NCBI GenBank assembly: GCA_938092015.1
Contig: CALKOT010000075.1
Location: 1 to 46,578 of the forward strand
DNA length: 46,578 nt
Source of the DNA: an uncultured Paracoccaceae bacterium
GTDB taxonomy: Bacteria; Pseudomonadota; Alphaproteobacteria; Rhodobacterales; Rhodobacteraceae
Direction: 5' to 3'
A program made the position numbers and the translations under genes. The notes beneath the pieces are model-generated. The model was not told the DNA's origin. It ran no database searches and saw only the letters and a list, made by a program, of their open reading frames with translations. Numbering within the stretch: position 1 is the stretch's first letter; each line of letters opens with the position of its first letter. Shown in pieces: positions 8,003 to 18,138 of the stretch.

Positions 8003-9118
8003 ATGAACGAAGCAGACTTCATGAAAAGCGTTGAAACGTTCGCGCGCGATACTGTTGCGCCGAAAGCGGCTGGCTGGGATCGCACAGGATTGTTTGATGT
8101 TGTGGCGCTGCAACAGGCCGCAAAACTGGGTCTGCTGGGAATAGAAACACCCATTGAAGCTGGCGGACTGGGCCTACCATTTCGGACAAAGGCAAAGGCC
8201 GCCGAAACCCTCGCCGCCAGTGATTTCGGCTTTGCGATGTCTGTCATCAACACACAGAACCTGACCTATATGCTTGCGACCGAAACGCCGCATTTAGCGG
8301 AACGCTATGTACCAGATCTGCTAGCAGGCGTGCGCCTTGGCAGCACGGCCCTGACTGAGCCCCAGGCGGGATCGGACTTTGCAGCTATCACAACATTCGC
8401 TGAGAAGATCTCAGATGGCTGGGTGCTCAACGGGAAGAAAACTTGGATCGTGAACACAGCAGCGTCCGACGTGATCGCCGTTTACGCGCAGACCAAAGCT
8501 GACACTGGCGGCGCCGGGATAGGCGCATTTCTGGTCGATGGGCGTCGCGATGGCTTTCACCGCGGGCCGCCAGTGTCGATGACGTCCCAGCTTTCCATCG
8601 GCGCGGGCGGGTTTGAACTGAAAGACTATCACGTGGCGGAGGATGAGATGCTCCGCGCGCCGGGCCACGCCTTCAAAGCGATACTACACGAGATTAACGG
8701 CGCTCGCATCTATGTCGCCGCAATGTGCTGCGGGATGGTCAGCGCTGCGCTTAAGATTGTTTCAGACTACGGGCACCAGCGCCAAACCTTCGGCAAGCGA
8801 CTGGGCCAACACCAGGGCTGGCGTTGGACATTGGGCGAGGCTGAAGTTGATCTCGCCGCCGCCCGGCTGATGGTCGAAGACGCCTCCAAACTGATGGAAG
8901 AAGGCGATCCGCAGTTCGCCGCCGCCCGCACGAAGATCTTCGCGACCAAGATGGCTGAGCGGCACTTGCCAGCGCTGGCGCAATTGATGGGCGCTGAAGG
9001 CCTGCGTGATGATCATCCATTCAGCCGCCACATAATTGGTGCCCGTGTCGCCAGTTTTGTCGATGGCTCAACCGAAATGCTGTTAGAGCGTCTGACAGGC
9101 CGCCACGCTAGGGCGTAA
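8003..9118 (+). CDS. Acyl-CoA dehydrogenase family protein
   Basis: 371 residues from ATG 8003, preceded by AGTGAGA. The open frame extends much further upstream but that part is antisense to preT, so the start at MNEADFMKSVETFARDTV is chosen by homology. The three-part fold is evident: N-terminal helices, the flavin-binding strand LTEPQAGSDFAAI (about 115-127), GKKTWIVNTAASDV in the beta domain, and the C-terminal helical domain with QTFGKRLGQHQ and VDGSTEMLLERLTGR. It oxidises an acyl-CoA to the 2-enoyl-CoA using FAD, passing electrons to ETF. With the synthetase 60 bp downstream it forms an acid-activation/oxidation pair; chain length is not readable. Confidence 0.9.
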   Translation: MNEADFMKSVETFARDTVAPKAAGWDRTGLFDVVALQQAAKLGLLGIETPIEAGGLGLPFRTKAKAAETLAASDFGFAMSVINTQNLTYMLATETPHLAERYVPDLLAGVRLGSTALTEPQAGSDFAAITTFAEKISDGWVLNGKKTWIVNTAASDVIAVYAQTKADTGGAGIGAFLVDGRRDGFHRGPPVSMTSQLSIGAGGFELKDYHVAEDEMLRAPGHAFKAILHEINGARIYVAAMCCGMVSAALKIVSDYGHQRQTFGKRLGQHQGWRWTLGEAEVDLAAARLMVEDASKLMEEGDPQFAAARTKIFATKMAERHLPALAQLMGAEGLRDDHPFSRHIIGARVASFVDGSTEMLLERLTGRHARA

Positions 9119-9178
9119 TCTGATCATTAGGTCATTTTACAAGACAGACGAGCCGTCAGGGTTAGCTGGAAGGAACGA

Positions 9179-10705
9179 ATGATGGACATGTTATTGCCCC
9201 TCGCCCCTGCGCCGAAGGACTCGGATCGCATCGCCTACCGGATTGCTGAAACGGGCGATGGCGTGACCTTTGGCCAACTGGAAGCTCGCTCAAACCAAGT
9301 AGCGCATCTATTCCGCAGCTGTGGGCTGAAACGAGGTGATCATATCGTGCTGCTGGCGGAAAACTGTCGGCAGTATTTTGAAATCTGCTTCGCCGCCGAT
9401 CGCGCTGGGCTTTACTATACAGCAATCAGCACCCATGCGACGGCGGATGATGCTGCTTTCATCGTTGAGAACTGCGGCGCCAAGTTATGGATCCTATCCG
9501 AGGCGAAGGCAGAGATAGCCCAGCATCTCTGCGATGTTTCGCCAATCGAACACCGATACATCATCGGCGCGCCAATCTCAGGCTGCAAGAACTGGGATGA
9601 CGCCGCCGCTAAACAGCCCGACACACGGATTGCAGATGAGGCGCAGGGCCTCGACATGCTCTATTCTTCCGGCACCACGGGTCGGCCCAAAGGAGTGAAG
9701 TGGGAGCAGGCGGATGAACCTGCAGGCGGCCGCACGATGCTGGTGGAGCTGCTGGGCGATCTCTTCAATTATGCCTCAGACACCCGCTATTTGTCGCCCG
9801 CACCACTCTACCATGCCGCCCCCCTTCGACACACGATGGCTGTGATCAAATTGGGTGGCTGCGTGACGGTCATGCAGAAGTTCAACGAAGAACGTGCACT
9901 TCAAATCATTGAGGCAGAACAAATCACCCACAGCCAATGGGTGCCGACCATGTTTATCCGCATGTTAAAGCTACCTGAGGAAACCCGACTGAAATACGAT
10001 TGTTCGTCGCTTAAAATCGCCATCCATGCCGCCGCGCCTTGCCCAGTTGTGACCAAAGAAGCAATGATCGACTGGTGGGGGCCAGTGCTGCACGAATATT
10101 ATGCGGGGACCGAAAACAACGGGTTCTGCGCGCTGACGACCGAAGAGTGGCTGCAACACAAAGGATCTGTGGGCAAAGCGCTGATGGGTCAGGTCCACAT
10201 CTGCGACGATGATGGGAACGAGCTGCCGGAAGGATCCTCTGGCGTTATTTATTTCTCAGACGGCCATCCATTCAGCTACCATGCCGATACCGAACGCACA
10301 GCATCAGCCTACAACAACAAGGGCTGGTCAACGCTGGGCGATATCGGTCGGTTGGATGAGGATGGGTACCTCTACCTCTTGGATCGCAAATCCTTTGTTA
10401 TCATTTCCGGCGGCGTGAATATCTACCCGCAAGAAATCGAAGACCTGATCGTCAACCACCCTAAGGTGCTGGACGCCGCCGTTTTTGGCGTACCGAACGA
10501 AGATTTCGGCGAAGAAGTAAAGGCGGTCGTGCAACTGGTCGCGCCGGATGACGCTGCCTCGGATGAGTTGATCTCTTATTGCCGCGATCACCTCGCCAGC
10601 TACAAATGCCCACGCACAGTGGATGTGGTCGAGGCCCTTCCTCGTCACGCGAACGGCAAACTGATGAAACGCCTGCTCAGAGATCGTTACTGGCCAGAGG
10701 CGTAA
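9179..10705 (+). CDS. Acyl-CoA synthetase (AMP-binding enzyme family)
   Basis: 508 residues with GGAAGGAA before ATG-ATG. It activates a carboxylic acid to its CoA thioester with ATP. The adenylate-forming signatures are complete: P-loop LYSSGTTGRPKGVK (about 160-173), YYAGTENNGF (A5), STLGDIGRLDEDGYLYLLDR (A7) and the C-terminal catalytic lysine in PRHANGKLMKRLLRD. The length fits medium/short-chain or FadD3-like synthetases. Together with the upstream acyl-CoA dehydrogenase it probably feeds a beta-oxidation-type route for an unidentified acid. Confidence 0.9.
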   Translation: MMDMLLPLAPAPKDSDRIAYRIAETGDGVTFGQLEARSNQVAHLFRSCGLKRGDHIVLLAENCRQYFEICFAADRAGLYYTAISTHATADDAAFIVENCGAKLWILSEAKAEIAQHLCDVSPIEHRYIIGAPISGCKNWDDAAAKQPDTRIADEAQGLDMLYSSGTTGRPKGVKWEQADEPAGGRTMLVELLGDLFNYASDTRYLSPAPLYHAAPLRHTMAVIKLGGCVTVMQKFNEERALQIIEAEQITHSQWVPTMFIRMLKLPEETRLKYDCSSLKIAIHAAAPCPVVTKEAMIDWWGPVLHEYYAGTENNGFCALTTEEWLQHKGSVGKALMGQVHICDDDGNELPEGSSGVIYFSDGHPFSYHADTERTASAYNNKGWSTLGDIGRLDEDGYLYLLDRKSFVIISGGVNIYPQEIEDLIVNHPKVLDAAVFGVPNEDFGEEVKAVVQLVAPDDAASDELISYCRDHLASYKCPRTVDVVEALPRHANGKLMKRLLRDRYWPEA

Positions 10706-10781
10706 GGATCGCTTGGCCCGCTTGCCCCTAACCCACGCGCCAGCTATAGGAACCGCAACCTAGACAACAAGGCGCGGCCTC

Positions 10782-11342
10782 ATGAAAATCAACGGTAACG
10801 AAATCCGTCCCGGCAATATCATCGAACACAATGCTGGTCTGTGGATCGCCGTGAAAACCAGCCACGTGAAACCTGGCAAGGGCGGCGCCTTTGCGCAGGT
10901 CGAACTGAAGAACCTGCGTAACGGGTCAAAGCTGAATGAACGCTTCCGGTCCGCTGACAAAGTGGAAAAGGTGCGTCTGGAACAAAAGGACCAGCAGTTC
11001 CTTTACGAGAACGACGGCATGCTGGTGTTTATGGACACCGAAAACTACGAACAGATTGAACTGCCATCCGACCTTCTGGGTGATCGCCGCCCATTCTTGC
11101 AGGACGGCATGACCATCCAGATCGAATATTACGAGGAAGAGGCGCTTTCCTGCCAGCTGCCGGAAAAAGTCACCTGCAAGATCGTTGAGACGGAACCAGT
11201 CGTCAAAGGTCAAACCGCTGCGAACAGCTTCAAGCCTGCAGTCCTCGACAACGGCGTCCGCGTCATGGTCCCACCATTCGTCGCGCAGGACGAAGATATC
11301 GTCGTGAACACCGAAACCTTCGAATATTCAGAGCGCGCATAA
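10782..11342 (+). CDS. efp: Elongation factor P
   Basis: 186 residues, full family length. EF-P binds between the P and E sites and relieves ribosome stalling at consecutive prolines. The N-terminal KOW-like domain has the loop [10 protein letters not shown]; Lys33 at its tip corresponds to the lysine that EpmA beta-lysylates in Escherichia coli. Domains II and III follow with [22 protein letters not shown] at the C-terminus. No epmA/epmB gene is in the window. The monophosphatase GTG starts 1 bp after the efp stop, so the two are co-transcribed. Confidence 0.97.
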   Translation: MKINGNEIRPGNIIEHNAGLWIAVKTSHVKPGKGGAFAQVELKNLRNGSKLNERFRSADKVEKVRLEQKDQQFLYENDGMLVFMDTENYEQIELPSDLLGDRRPFLQDGMTIQIEYYEEEALSCQLPEKVTCKIVETEPVVKGQTAANSFKPAVLDNGVRVMVPPFVAQDEDIVVNTETFEYSERA

Positions 11343-11343
11343 A

Positions 11344-12138
11344 GTGGCCACCGGATCAGCCAACCTTAACGTCATGATCAAAGCCGCCCGTAAGGCGGCG
11401 CGTGGTCTGGTGCGTGACTTCGGCGAAGTCGAAAACCTTCAGGTATCGATGAAGGGCGCAGGCGACTTTGTCAGCCGCGCCGACATCAAGGCTGAGGCGA
11501 CCATCAAGGAAACGTTGATGGAGGCGCGGCCTGCGTACAGCTGGCTGGCCGAAGAAGGCGGCGCAGAAAAAGGCGCCGATGGCATGCATCGGTGGATCGT
11601 CGATCCGCTGGACGGCACGACGAATTTCCTACACGGACTGCCACACTGGGCGGTGTCGATTGCGTTGGAACGTAAGGGCGAGATTATCGCCGCTGTCGTC
11701 TATGACCCTGCCAAGGACGAGATGTTCACGGCCGAAAAGGGCTCTGGCGCCTGGATGAACGACCGCCGTTTGCGCGTCTCTGGCCGCCGCGAGTTCATTG
11801 AAATGATCTTCGCCACCGGTGTGCCCTTTGCAAACTCACTAAACCTGCCACAGACTCTGAAAGAATTGGCCCACCTGATGCCACGCTGCGCCGGCGTACG
11901 CCGTTGGGGCGCTGCGGCCCTCGACCTCGCCTATGTCGCCGCCGGTCGGTACGACGGTTTTTGGGAACGAGGCATCCAGCCATGGGACGTCGCCGCCGGG
12001 GCCCTGTTGGTCAAAGAAGCGGGTGGTCTTGTTGGACCTCTGGACGACGCCGTTGATCCCATCGGACAGGGCTGTGTCATTGCAGCGAACGCTGAAGTGT
12101 TTGAACGCTTCGGTGAAGTTCTCGCCTCAGCCAAATAG
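11344..12138 (+). CDS. suhB: Inositol monophosphatase family protein
   Basis: 264 residues from a GTG start one base after efp. Mg2+-dependent hydrolysis of inositol-1-phosphate or related sugar phosphates is the family reaction. The metal motifs are present: LAEEGG (residues 68-73), IVDPLDGTTNFLHGLP (about 88-103) and WDVAAGALLVKEAGG near the C-terminus. SuhB homologues can also act in transcription antitermination, but that cannot be judged here. Gene order efp-suhB-(MotA-like)-(MotB-like) suggests a conserved housekeeping group. Confidence 0.9.
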   Translation: MATGSANLNVMIKAARKAARGLVRDFGEVENLQVSMKGAGDFVSRADIKAEATIKETLMEARPAYSWLAEEGGAEKGADGMHRWIVDPLDGTTNFLHGLPHWAVSIALERKGEIIAAVVYDPAKDEMFTAEKGSGAWMNDRRLRVSGRREFIEMIFATGVPFANSLNLPQTLKELAHLMPRCAGVRRWGAAALDLAYVAAGRYDGFWERGIQPWDVAAGALLVKEAGGLVGPLDDAVDPIGQGCVIAANAEVFERFGEVLASAK

Positions 12139-12211
12139 CTGGACTTGTAAGCGGCGCCGATCCTCGCCATGATCACGCAAATTGATCTCTGAGTGGGCGG
12201 AGGGTCGGCCT

Positions 12212-13345
12212 TTGGTCGCCATTGAGCAAAACAAAACCGAATTCGCACAGCCCGTCAGGCAAATCATCGCCATGCTGCTCGCCCTCGTGGCTGTCGCAGC
12301 GGTGAGCTATTTCCTGTACGGCCCGATCCGAACTGTGTTTTTCGCCAACGTGCAGCTAAACGCGCTGATCATGGGCGTGTTTGTGATCGGCTTGCTTGCC
12401 TGCTTCTATCAGGTGCTAGCCCTGATCACGTCGGTCAACTGGATCGAAGGGTTCGCCATAGACCGGCCTGGTCATGAATTCGTCGCCCCCCCTCGTTTGC
12501 TGGCGTCACTAAATGCCTTGCTTCGCGATCAACGGGCGCGCCAGGCGCTGACGGCGTCTTCGAACAAGTCGATCCTCGACAGTGTCGCGATGCGGATCGA
12601 CGAAAGCCGCGATATTACGCGATATATAATTAACCTGCTGATCTTCCTTGGCCTTTTGGGAACGTTCTGGGGATTATCACTGACAGTTCCAGAGGTCGTT
12701 AACACTATCCGGTCCTTACAACCGGGCGAAGACGGCAGCCTGAATTTCGATCAGCTTATGCAGGGTCTGGAAAGCCAGCTTGATGGTATGGGCACCGCTT
12801 TTGCATCATCTTTGCTGGGCCTCGCAGGATCGCTTGTGGTGGGGTTGCTGGAGCTGTTTGCCAGCCGCGCGCAGAATCAATTCTTCCGCGAACTGGAAGA
12901 CTGGCTGGCGTCGATCACCCGCATTTCCGTCACGGGTGACGCTGGCGAAGGCGCAGAGGTATCCGCAGCCGCCGCTTTGATGGAACAAAATTCGGCGCAG
13001 ATCATGGAACTGACCAGCCTGGTCGCACAGATGTTCGCCCGTTCGGAAGAACTGGAACGCAAGCGTGAGCTTGATCCAGATGAAGGGTCTCGCCAGATCG
13101 CGGTTCTCAACCGCATTGCAGAACGGCTTGAGGATGCAACGGCGACCGGGGGTGGTGGCGCCGGCGGCGAAGGCATGGATGCCGAAACCCGCGACCGCAT
13201 TCGCAACATAGATCGCCAACTCCTCCGCCTATCGGAAGAAGTCGCTGCTGGGCGACAGGACGCGGTTGGCGAATTGCGCGCGGAAATCGGCGGGTTGACC
13301 CGGTCACTGACCCAATTGGCCGAGCGCGCCTCAGGCGGGCGCTAA
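12212..13345 (+). CDS. MotA/TolQ/ExbB proton-channel family protein
   Basis: About 377 residues. I choose TTG 12212 because GGAGGG ends eight bases before it; an in-frame TTG at 12182 would add ten residues. Hydrophobic segments lie near residues 20-42 and 48-70, followed by the MotA/ExbB double helix (LLIFLGLLGTFWGLSLTV, then GMGTAFASSLLGLAGSLVVGLLE). The C-terminal third is cytoplasmic and helical, with a Gly-rich hinge GGGGAGGEG and heptad-like repeats. It should pair with the MotB-like gene that starts 3 bp downstream, forming an ion-driven complex spanning the inner membrane. The process powered is unknown; it is not flagellar by context. Confidence 0.85.
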   Translation: MVAIEQNKTEFAQPVRQIIAMLLALVAVAAVSYFLYGPIRTVFFANVQLNALIMGVFVIGLLACFYQVLALITSVNWIEGFAIDRPGHEFVAPPRLLASLNALLRDQRARQALTASSNKSILDSVAMRIDESRDITRYIINLLIFLGLLGTFWGLSLTVPEVVNTIRSLQPGEDGSLNFDQLMQGLESQLDGMGTAFASSLLGLAGSLVVGLLELFASRAQNQFFRELEDWLASITRISVTGDAGEGAEVSAAAALMEQNSAQIMELTSLVAQMFARSEELERKRELDPDEGSRQIAVLNRIAERLEDATATGGGGAGGEGMDAETRDRIRNIDRQLLRLSEEVAAGRQDAVGELRAEIGGLTRSLTQLAERASGGR

Positions 13346-13348
13346 TCT

Positions 13349-15310
13349 ATGGCCGGCGGGCGGCTTTCCAGTAGAACGGGCGCAAGTCAGGCGATCTGGC
13401 CCGGCTTTGTCGATGCAATGACGGCCCTTTTGCTGGTCCTCATGTTCGTTCTGTCGATCTTCATGATCGTGCAGTTTGTGCTTCGCACTACGATCACAGG
13501 CCAGGAAAATGAACTGGATGCGTTGGGACAGGAACTTGCACAGCTGTCTAACGTACTTGCCATGGAACAGGCGCGCGGTGACGATCTGGAAACCGATCTG
13601 ACTGTCGCCCGGGCAAATCTGAATGACCGTGATCGCGACATCACCCGGCTTACGGCGCTGTCGGCGACTCTCTCCGATCAGCGCGATGCGCTGAACGCCC
13701 GCGTCGCCAGTTTTGAAGACCAGGTCGCTGGTCTTTTATCCCAGCAGGCCAACTTGCAGCTGAACATTGCAACGCTTACCGCGAACCGTGACCAGCTGCA
13801 GGCAGACCTCAGTGCAGCTGAGGATCAAACTGCGCAGCTGATCGCCGACAAAGACGCGCTGGAGGCGGCCAACGCTCGCGAGATCACAGAGAAAGAGGCT
13901 GTTCAACTTGCCCTCGCTAACCTGCGCGATGAATTGGATGCAGAGGTTGAAGCAGCCCGCCTGGCGGCGGCGCAGCGTGAAGCGATGGAAACATTGATCG
14001 CCTCTCTCCAGTCCGAGAAATCAGGATTGGAGGCCCAAACCGCTGAAGGCTTTGCGACCATCACAGTGCTTAAAGCTGACAAAGCCGCACTTGAGACGGC
14101 GATGGCACAACTTGAAGCCGCCAGAGCCGAAATTGAAAGCGACAAAGCCGCACTTGAGGATGAAACCGCCAGCCGCCGCGCAACGATTTCGGCGCTAGAG
14201 GCGGAAAAAGCCGAACGTCTGGCGCTGGTTGCATTGCTGGAATTCGAACGCGATTTGAGCAACGAAAACCTGGCCAAGTTGGAAGCCAGCCTATCTGAGA
14301 CAGAAAAAGCGCGTCTGTTAGAAGTTGCCGCAGCCGAAGCGCTTCGCCAAAGATTGGCGGAGGCTGATACAGAGTTGACTGCAATGACACTCGCGCTGGA
14401 AGAAAAGCGGCGCGAGGCGGAAGAAACCCTCACATTGCTCGCCGCAGCTGAGGCCGCCAAAGCCAATCTCGACACCGACCTTTCGGCCCAGGCCAGCGTA
14501 TTGAGCAGAGAGCAGGCGCTAAAGGCGGTAGCGGAACAGGCATTAGCCGCACGCACAGCAGACCTCGACGCAAGCACAGAGGAAATCAAGCGTCGGGCGC
14601 GCGAGATGGCATTGCTTAACTCTCAGGCATCCGAGTTGCGCTCACAGCTAGCGGCCCTGTCAGCCCAACTCGAAGCTTCCGAGGCGAAAGACAAGGACCA
14701 GAACATTCAGATCGCTAATCTCGGATCTCGTTTGAACGCTGCATTAGCACGGGAATTGCAGCTTAAGGCATCGGAAGCCGCCCTTCTGCGCCGCGAGGCT
14801 GAAAAGCTCGAAGCCGAAAAAGACGATCTGGAAGCGTATCGGTCAGAGTTTTTTGGCGAAATGCGCAAGGCGCTTGGGGAACGGGAAGAGATCCGCATAG
14901 TCGGCGATCGCTTTATCTTCCAATCCGAAGTCCTGTTTGATGCAGGCTCCGCCGATCTTGGCGCGGCGGGGCGGCAGGAACTTGCCCGCCTCAGCACAGC
15001 TTTGCGATCCGCCATCGCCCGCATCCCTGATGGCATCGACTGGCTGCTTGTGGTCGAGGGGCACACAGACAATACGCCCCTTGCTGGGACAGGGCGCTAT
15101 CGTAACAACTGGGAACTTAGCCAGGGACGTGCATTGTCAGTTGTACGCTTCCTGTCTGAAGCGCAGGGCCTGCCGCCAGAACGGCTCGCAGCGCTTGGCT
15201 ATGGCGAATATCAGCCCGTTGCGTCCGGCGATGACGACGCCTCACTGTCGCGTAACCGCCGGATAGAACTGAAATTCGCTGAGCGTCCCACCATTAGCCG
15301 GACGGAATAG
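13349..15310 (+). CDS. MotB-like protein: one membrane helix, long coiled coil, OmpA peptidoglycan-binding domain
   Basis: 653 residues. Residues 16-45 form the single transmembrane helix, with Asp22 in PGFVDAMTALLLVLMF placed like the proton-binding Asp32 of MotB. Residues 50-510 are an almost unbroken Ala/Glu/Leu/Lys coiled coil. Residues about 525-645 are an OmpA-like domain with LFDAGSADL, VVEGHTDNTPL, NNWELSQGRALSVVRFL and SRNRRIELKF, which binds peptidoglycan. With the MotA-like partner it should form a stator whose periplasmic arm is far longer than in MotB. The tail SRTE precedes TAG, and a strong terminator follows. Confidence 0.88.
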   Translation: MAGGRLSSRTGASQAIWPGFVDAMTALLLVLMFVLSIFMIVQFVLRTTITGQENELDALGQELAQLSNVLAMEQARGDDLETDLTVARANLNDRDRDITRLTALSATLSDQRDALNARVASFEDQVAGLLSQQANLQLNIATLTANRDQLQADLSAAEDQTAQLIADKDALEAANAREITEKEAVQLALANLRDELDAEVEAARLAAAQREAMETLIASLQSEKSGLEAQTAEGFATITVLKADKAALETAMAQLEAARAEIESDKAALEDETASRRATISALEAEKAERLALVALLEFERDLSNENLAKLEASLSETEKARLLEVAAAEALRQRLAEADTELTAMTLALEEKRREAEETLTLLAAAEAAKANLDTDLSAQASVLSREQALKAVAEQALAARTADLDASTEEIKRRAREMALLNSQASELRSQLAALSAQLEASEAKDKDQNIQIANLGSRLNAALARELQLKASEAALLRREAEKLEAEKDDLEAYRSEFFGEMRKALGEREEIRIVGDRFIFQSEVLFDAGSADLGAAGRQELARLSTALRSAIARIPDGIDWLLVVEGHTDNTPLAGTGRYRNNWELSQGRALSVVRFLSEAQGLPPERLAALGYGEYQPVASGDDDASLSRNRRIELKFAERPTISRTE

Positions 15311-15424
15311 AACCGGCAGTCAGACTGGACGTAGCGAAATCAGGCTTTGGCATTCTGTGTTTAATAAACACCTATCCGAGCCAAACCAGACCACCCGGCA
15401 CCAACGGTTTAATGCACCAAAGAA

Positions 15425-15454
15425 AAACCCCGCTGAGATGCCTCAGCGGGGTTT
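15425..15454. terminator. Bidirectional rho-independent terminator
   Basis: A 13-bp perfect stem, AAACCCCGCTGAG and CTCAGCGGGGTTT around loop ATGC, with A-rich sequence on the left and TTTGTTCTT on the right. It lies between the convergent MotB-like gene and petC and has a T-tract on either strand, so it should stop transcription from both sides. Confidence 0.93.
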
Positions 15455-15478
15455 GTTCTTAGGGATCTTTTAGACCTT

Positions 15479-16264
15479 TCAGTCTTTGCGCTTCACCGGC
15501 GCCCAGATCTTTTTGTTCGTGTAGTAGAACAGAGCCATCAGCAGCAGAAGGAAGCCAATGTTGCGGAAACCCGCATGTTTACGCTCTGTCAGTTTTGGTT
15601 CAGCCGTCCACATCAGGAAAGCCGAAACATCCTCCGACATCTGCTCAAGCGTTGCTTCGGGCTGGCCCTCAGCATACTCGACTGAGCCTTCTTCCAATGG
15701 CGCGGCCATGGATAGGTAACCACTACCGTAGGTTTCGTTGCCGTAAAGGGTTGCGCCAGCCTCTTCCTTTTCCTCGCCCGTGTAGTGGGTCAGGAGGGAG
15801 TAGATGTATTCCGGCCCGCCAATGCCATAAAGCATCTGGTTGATGCCAAGGCCGCTTGGGCCGTGGAAACCAGCGCGGGCTTTCGCCATCAGGCTAAGAT
15901 CAGGTGCACCGACGCCGTCGTTCGCTGGGAACTTGTCAGATGCCAGGGCGGAACGTGTATCACCTGGCTCACCTTCATCGTCTGCAACTTCGTAAAGCGC
16001 AGCTATAGCTTTGACCTGCTCTTCCGGAAACGCTGGGCCATACGCGCTGCCAAGGTTGCGAAAAGCGACGAACTTCAGGCCGTGACATGCGGAACAAACC
16101 TCATGATAGACCTGAAAGCCACGCTGCAATTGGTCCTGATCAAAGGTCCCGAAAGGGCCTTCAAAGCTGAAGGCCTTGTCTTCGACGTAACCAGCGCCGC
16201 CCGCCGCCAGAACAGGGCTGGCCAGCCCTGCTGTTGCGGCTGCGATGATGAGAAGCTTTTTCAT
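15479..16264 (-). CDS. petC: Cytochrome c1, bc1 complex
   Basis: 261 residues from ATG 16264. An in-frame ATG 21 bp upstream is less likely because MKKLLIIAAATAGLASPVLAAG is a clean signal peptide. The covalent heme site is CSACHGLK (about 40-47), and the Met ligand is expected in GYLSMAAPLE. The C-terminal anchor helix is GFLLLLMALFYYTNKKIW. Cytochrome c1 carries electrons from the Rieske protein to soluble or membrane cytochrome c. It is the last gene of the petABC operon, 21 bp after petB. Confidence 0.96.
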   Translation of the reverse strand: MKKLLIIAAATAGLASPVLAAGGAGYVEDKAFSFEGPFGTFDQDQLQRGFQVYHEVCSACHGLKFVAFRNLGSAYGPAFPEEQVKAIAALYEVADDEGEPGDTRSALASDKFPANDGVGAPDLSLMAKARAGFHGPSGLGINQMLYGIGGPEYIYSLLTHYTGEEKEEAGATLYGNETYGSGYLSMAAPLEEGSVEYAEGQPEATLEQMSEDVSAFLMWTAEPKLTERKHAGFRNIGFLLLLMALFYYTNKKIWAPVKRKD

Positions 16265-16285
16265 AATATCTCTCCGTCTCACCAC

Positions 16286-17581
16286 TTATTCTGCGGGGGT
16301 CGATGATGGCTTCGGCGGATAGTGCGCGTCGAAGTCATCCTCGATGGTAGCAGGACGTTCCAGTGGTTTCTCCGTGATTCCCATAACTGGCAGGAACACG
16401 ATGAAGTAGCCGAACCAAATGACCGTGCCGATCAGCGACAGCAGGGGAACGATACCCTCAGCTGGCTGCGAGCCACACCACATCAGAACAAAGAAGTTCA
16501 GGGTGAAGACCCAGAAACCCCATTTGAACATCGGACGGTATTTACCCGAACGAACGCGGCTTGTGTCCAGCCAAGGCACCAGCGCCATCACTGCGATTGA
16601 ACCGAACATCAGCAACACACCGGCGAGTTTCGCAGGAACGAAGAGGATGTCGAAGGTGATCGCGCGAAGCACCGCGTAGAACGGCAGGAAGTACCATTCG
16701 GGAACGATGTGCGCTGGCGTGGCCAGGGCGTTCGCCTCGATATAGTTATCCGGGTGGCCGCCGTAGTTTGGCATGAAGAAGACGAAAAGCGCGAAGACAA
16801 CCAGAACAACCATCAGGGCGAAAACGTCTTTGATCACATAGAACGGCCAGAACGGCACTGTATCTTTCTTCACGTTCTCCATGCTGTCCGTACGAACCGG
16901 AACACCCGTTGGGTTGTTGTTGCCAGTTGTGTGGAACGCCCAAATGTGAACCGCGACAAGGCCGGCGATCACAAAGGGAAGGAGGTAATGAAGCGAGAAG
17001 AAGCGGTTCAGCGTGGCGTTATCCACCGCTGGTCCGCCCAGCAGCCAAGTCTGTATTGGCTCACCAATCAGCGGCAAAGCGCCGAAGAGGCCGGTGATGA
17101 CCGTCGCGCCCCAAAAAGACATCTGACCCCAAGGCAGAACGTAGCCCATGAAGCCCGTTGCCATCATCGCGACAAAAATCAGAATGCCGATGATCCACGT
17201 AATCTCACGCGGGGCTTTGTATGAGCCATAGTAGAGGCTGCGGAAGATATGCATGTAGACTGCAAAGAAGAACAACGATGCGCCGTTAGCGTGCATGTAA
17301 CGCAGCAACCAGCCACCATTCACGTCGCGCATGATATGCTCAACAGATGCAAACGCCTGATCGACATGCGGGGTGTAATGCATGGCAAGCACGATGCCGG
17401 TTACGATCTGCATCACCAGACATACGGTCAGGACGATGCCCCAGATCCACATCCAGTTCAGGTTTTTCGGGGTCGGGATCGTCAAGGTCGAATGCAGCAG
17501 CCCCAAAATGGGAAGCCGCGAGTCAATCCATTTCTCGATGCCAGTTTTTGGCTCGTACGGTTCGTGAGGAATTCCGCTCAT
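16286..17581 (-). CDS. petB: Cytochrome b, bc1 complex
   Basis: 431 residues, the length usual for alphaproteobacterial cytochrome b. Eight transmembrane helices are expected. Heme ligands are in the helix [21 protein letters not shown] and in [20 protein letters not shown]. The Qo-site PEWY motif is in [11 protein letters not shown]. It oxidises ubiquinol at Qo and reduces quinone at Qi. GAGGAG precedes the ATG by seven bases, and the start is 11 bp after the petA stop. Confidence 0.97.
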   Translation of the reverse strand: MSGIPHEPYEPKTGIEKWIDSRLPILGLLHSTLTIPTPKNLNWMWIWGIVLTVCLVMQIVTGIVLAMHYTPHVDQAFASVEHIMRDVNGGWLLRYMHANGASLFFFAVYMHIFRSLYYGSYKAPREITWIIGILIFVAMMATGFMGYVLPWGQMSFWGATVITGLFGALPLIGEPIQTWLLGGPAVDNATLNRFFSLHYLLPFVIAGLVAVHIWAFHTTGNNNPTGVPVRTDSMENVKKDTVPFWPFYVIKDVFALMVVLVVFALFVFFMPNYGGHPDNYIEANALATPAHIVPEWYFLPFYAVLRAITFDILFVPAKLAGVLLMFGSIAVMALVPWLDTSRVRSGKYRPMFKWGFWVFTLNFFVLMWCGSQPAEGIVPLLSLIGTVIWFGYFIVFLPVMGITEKPLERPATIEDDFDAHYPPKPSSTPAE

Positions 17582-17592
17582 CTTCGCTCTCC

Positions 17593-18138
17593 TCAGCCCA
17601 GCTTGATCGTGTCGCCGCTCAGAACGGCGGGCGGCACGGGAAGGTTTTCAGGGGCGGGACCCTTACGGATACGGCCTGCGGTGTCATAATGTGAGCCATG
17701 GCAGGGGCAGAACCAGCCGCCAAAGTCACCGGCGTCGCCCAGCGGGACACAGCCAAGATGGGTGCAGACGCCCATCATCACCAGCCATTCGCCTTCGGGA
17801 TCCAGCGTACGGTTAGCGTCTTCAGCATCCGCACCGTTCGCATTGGCGTTCCGTGCTGACGGATCAGGAAGATCCGACATCGCAACACCTTGCGCTTCAG
17901 CAATCTCTTCAGCTGTACGCCGACGAATGAAAACTGGTTTACCCAGCCATTTGACGGTCAGCTGCGATCCCGGCTCAAGTCCAGAAATATCCACTTCGAT
18001 CGATGCCAGCGCCAGCACATCCGCGCTGGGGTTCATCTGATCGACAAGCGGCCATACGGTGGCGCCAGCGCCTACCGCAGTAGCCGCACCAGTCGCGACA
18101 TAGAGAAAATCGCGCCGAGTCCCATGTTCGTCTGACAT
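17593..18138 (-). CDS. petA: Ubiquinol-cytochrome c reductase iron-sulfur subunit (Rieske)
   Basis: 181 residues. It begins with a Tat-type sequence ([20 protein letters not shown]) that also serves as the membrane anchor. The 2Fe-2S ligands are in [10 protein letters not shown] and CPCHGSHYD, followed by [15 protein letters not shown]. An Ala/Asn-rich insertion around residues 90-110 is a loop variation. It is the first gene of the petABC operon, so the operon promoter should lie within 18139-18448. Confidence 0.97.
   Translation of the reverse strand: MSDEHGTRRDFLYVATGAATAVGAGATVWPLVDQMNPSADVLALASIEVDISGLEPGSQLTVKWLGKPVFIRRRTAEEIAEAQGVAMSDLPDPSARNANANGADAEDANRTLDPEGEWLVMMGVCTHLGCVPLGDAGDFGGWFCPCHGSHYDTAGRIRKGPAPENLPVPPAVLSGDTIKLG

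Noticed and set aside
13903-14589. 228-codon minus-strand open frame (Ala/Ser-rich)
   Set aside because: It is the antisense of the coiled-coil region; low-complexity composition explains the absence of stops.
12212-15310. Zorya-type antiphage system
   Set aside because: MotA/MotB-like genes are present but there is no ZorC/D or ZorE-like gene beside them, and the context is efp-suhB housekeeping.
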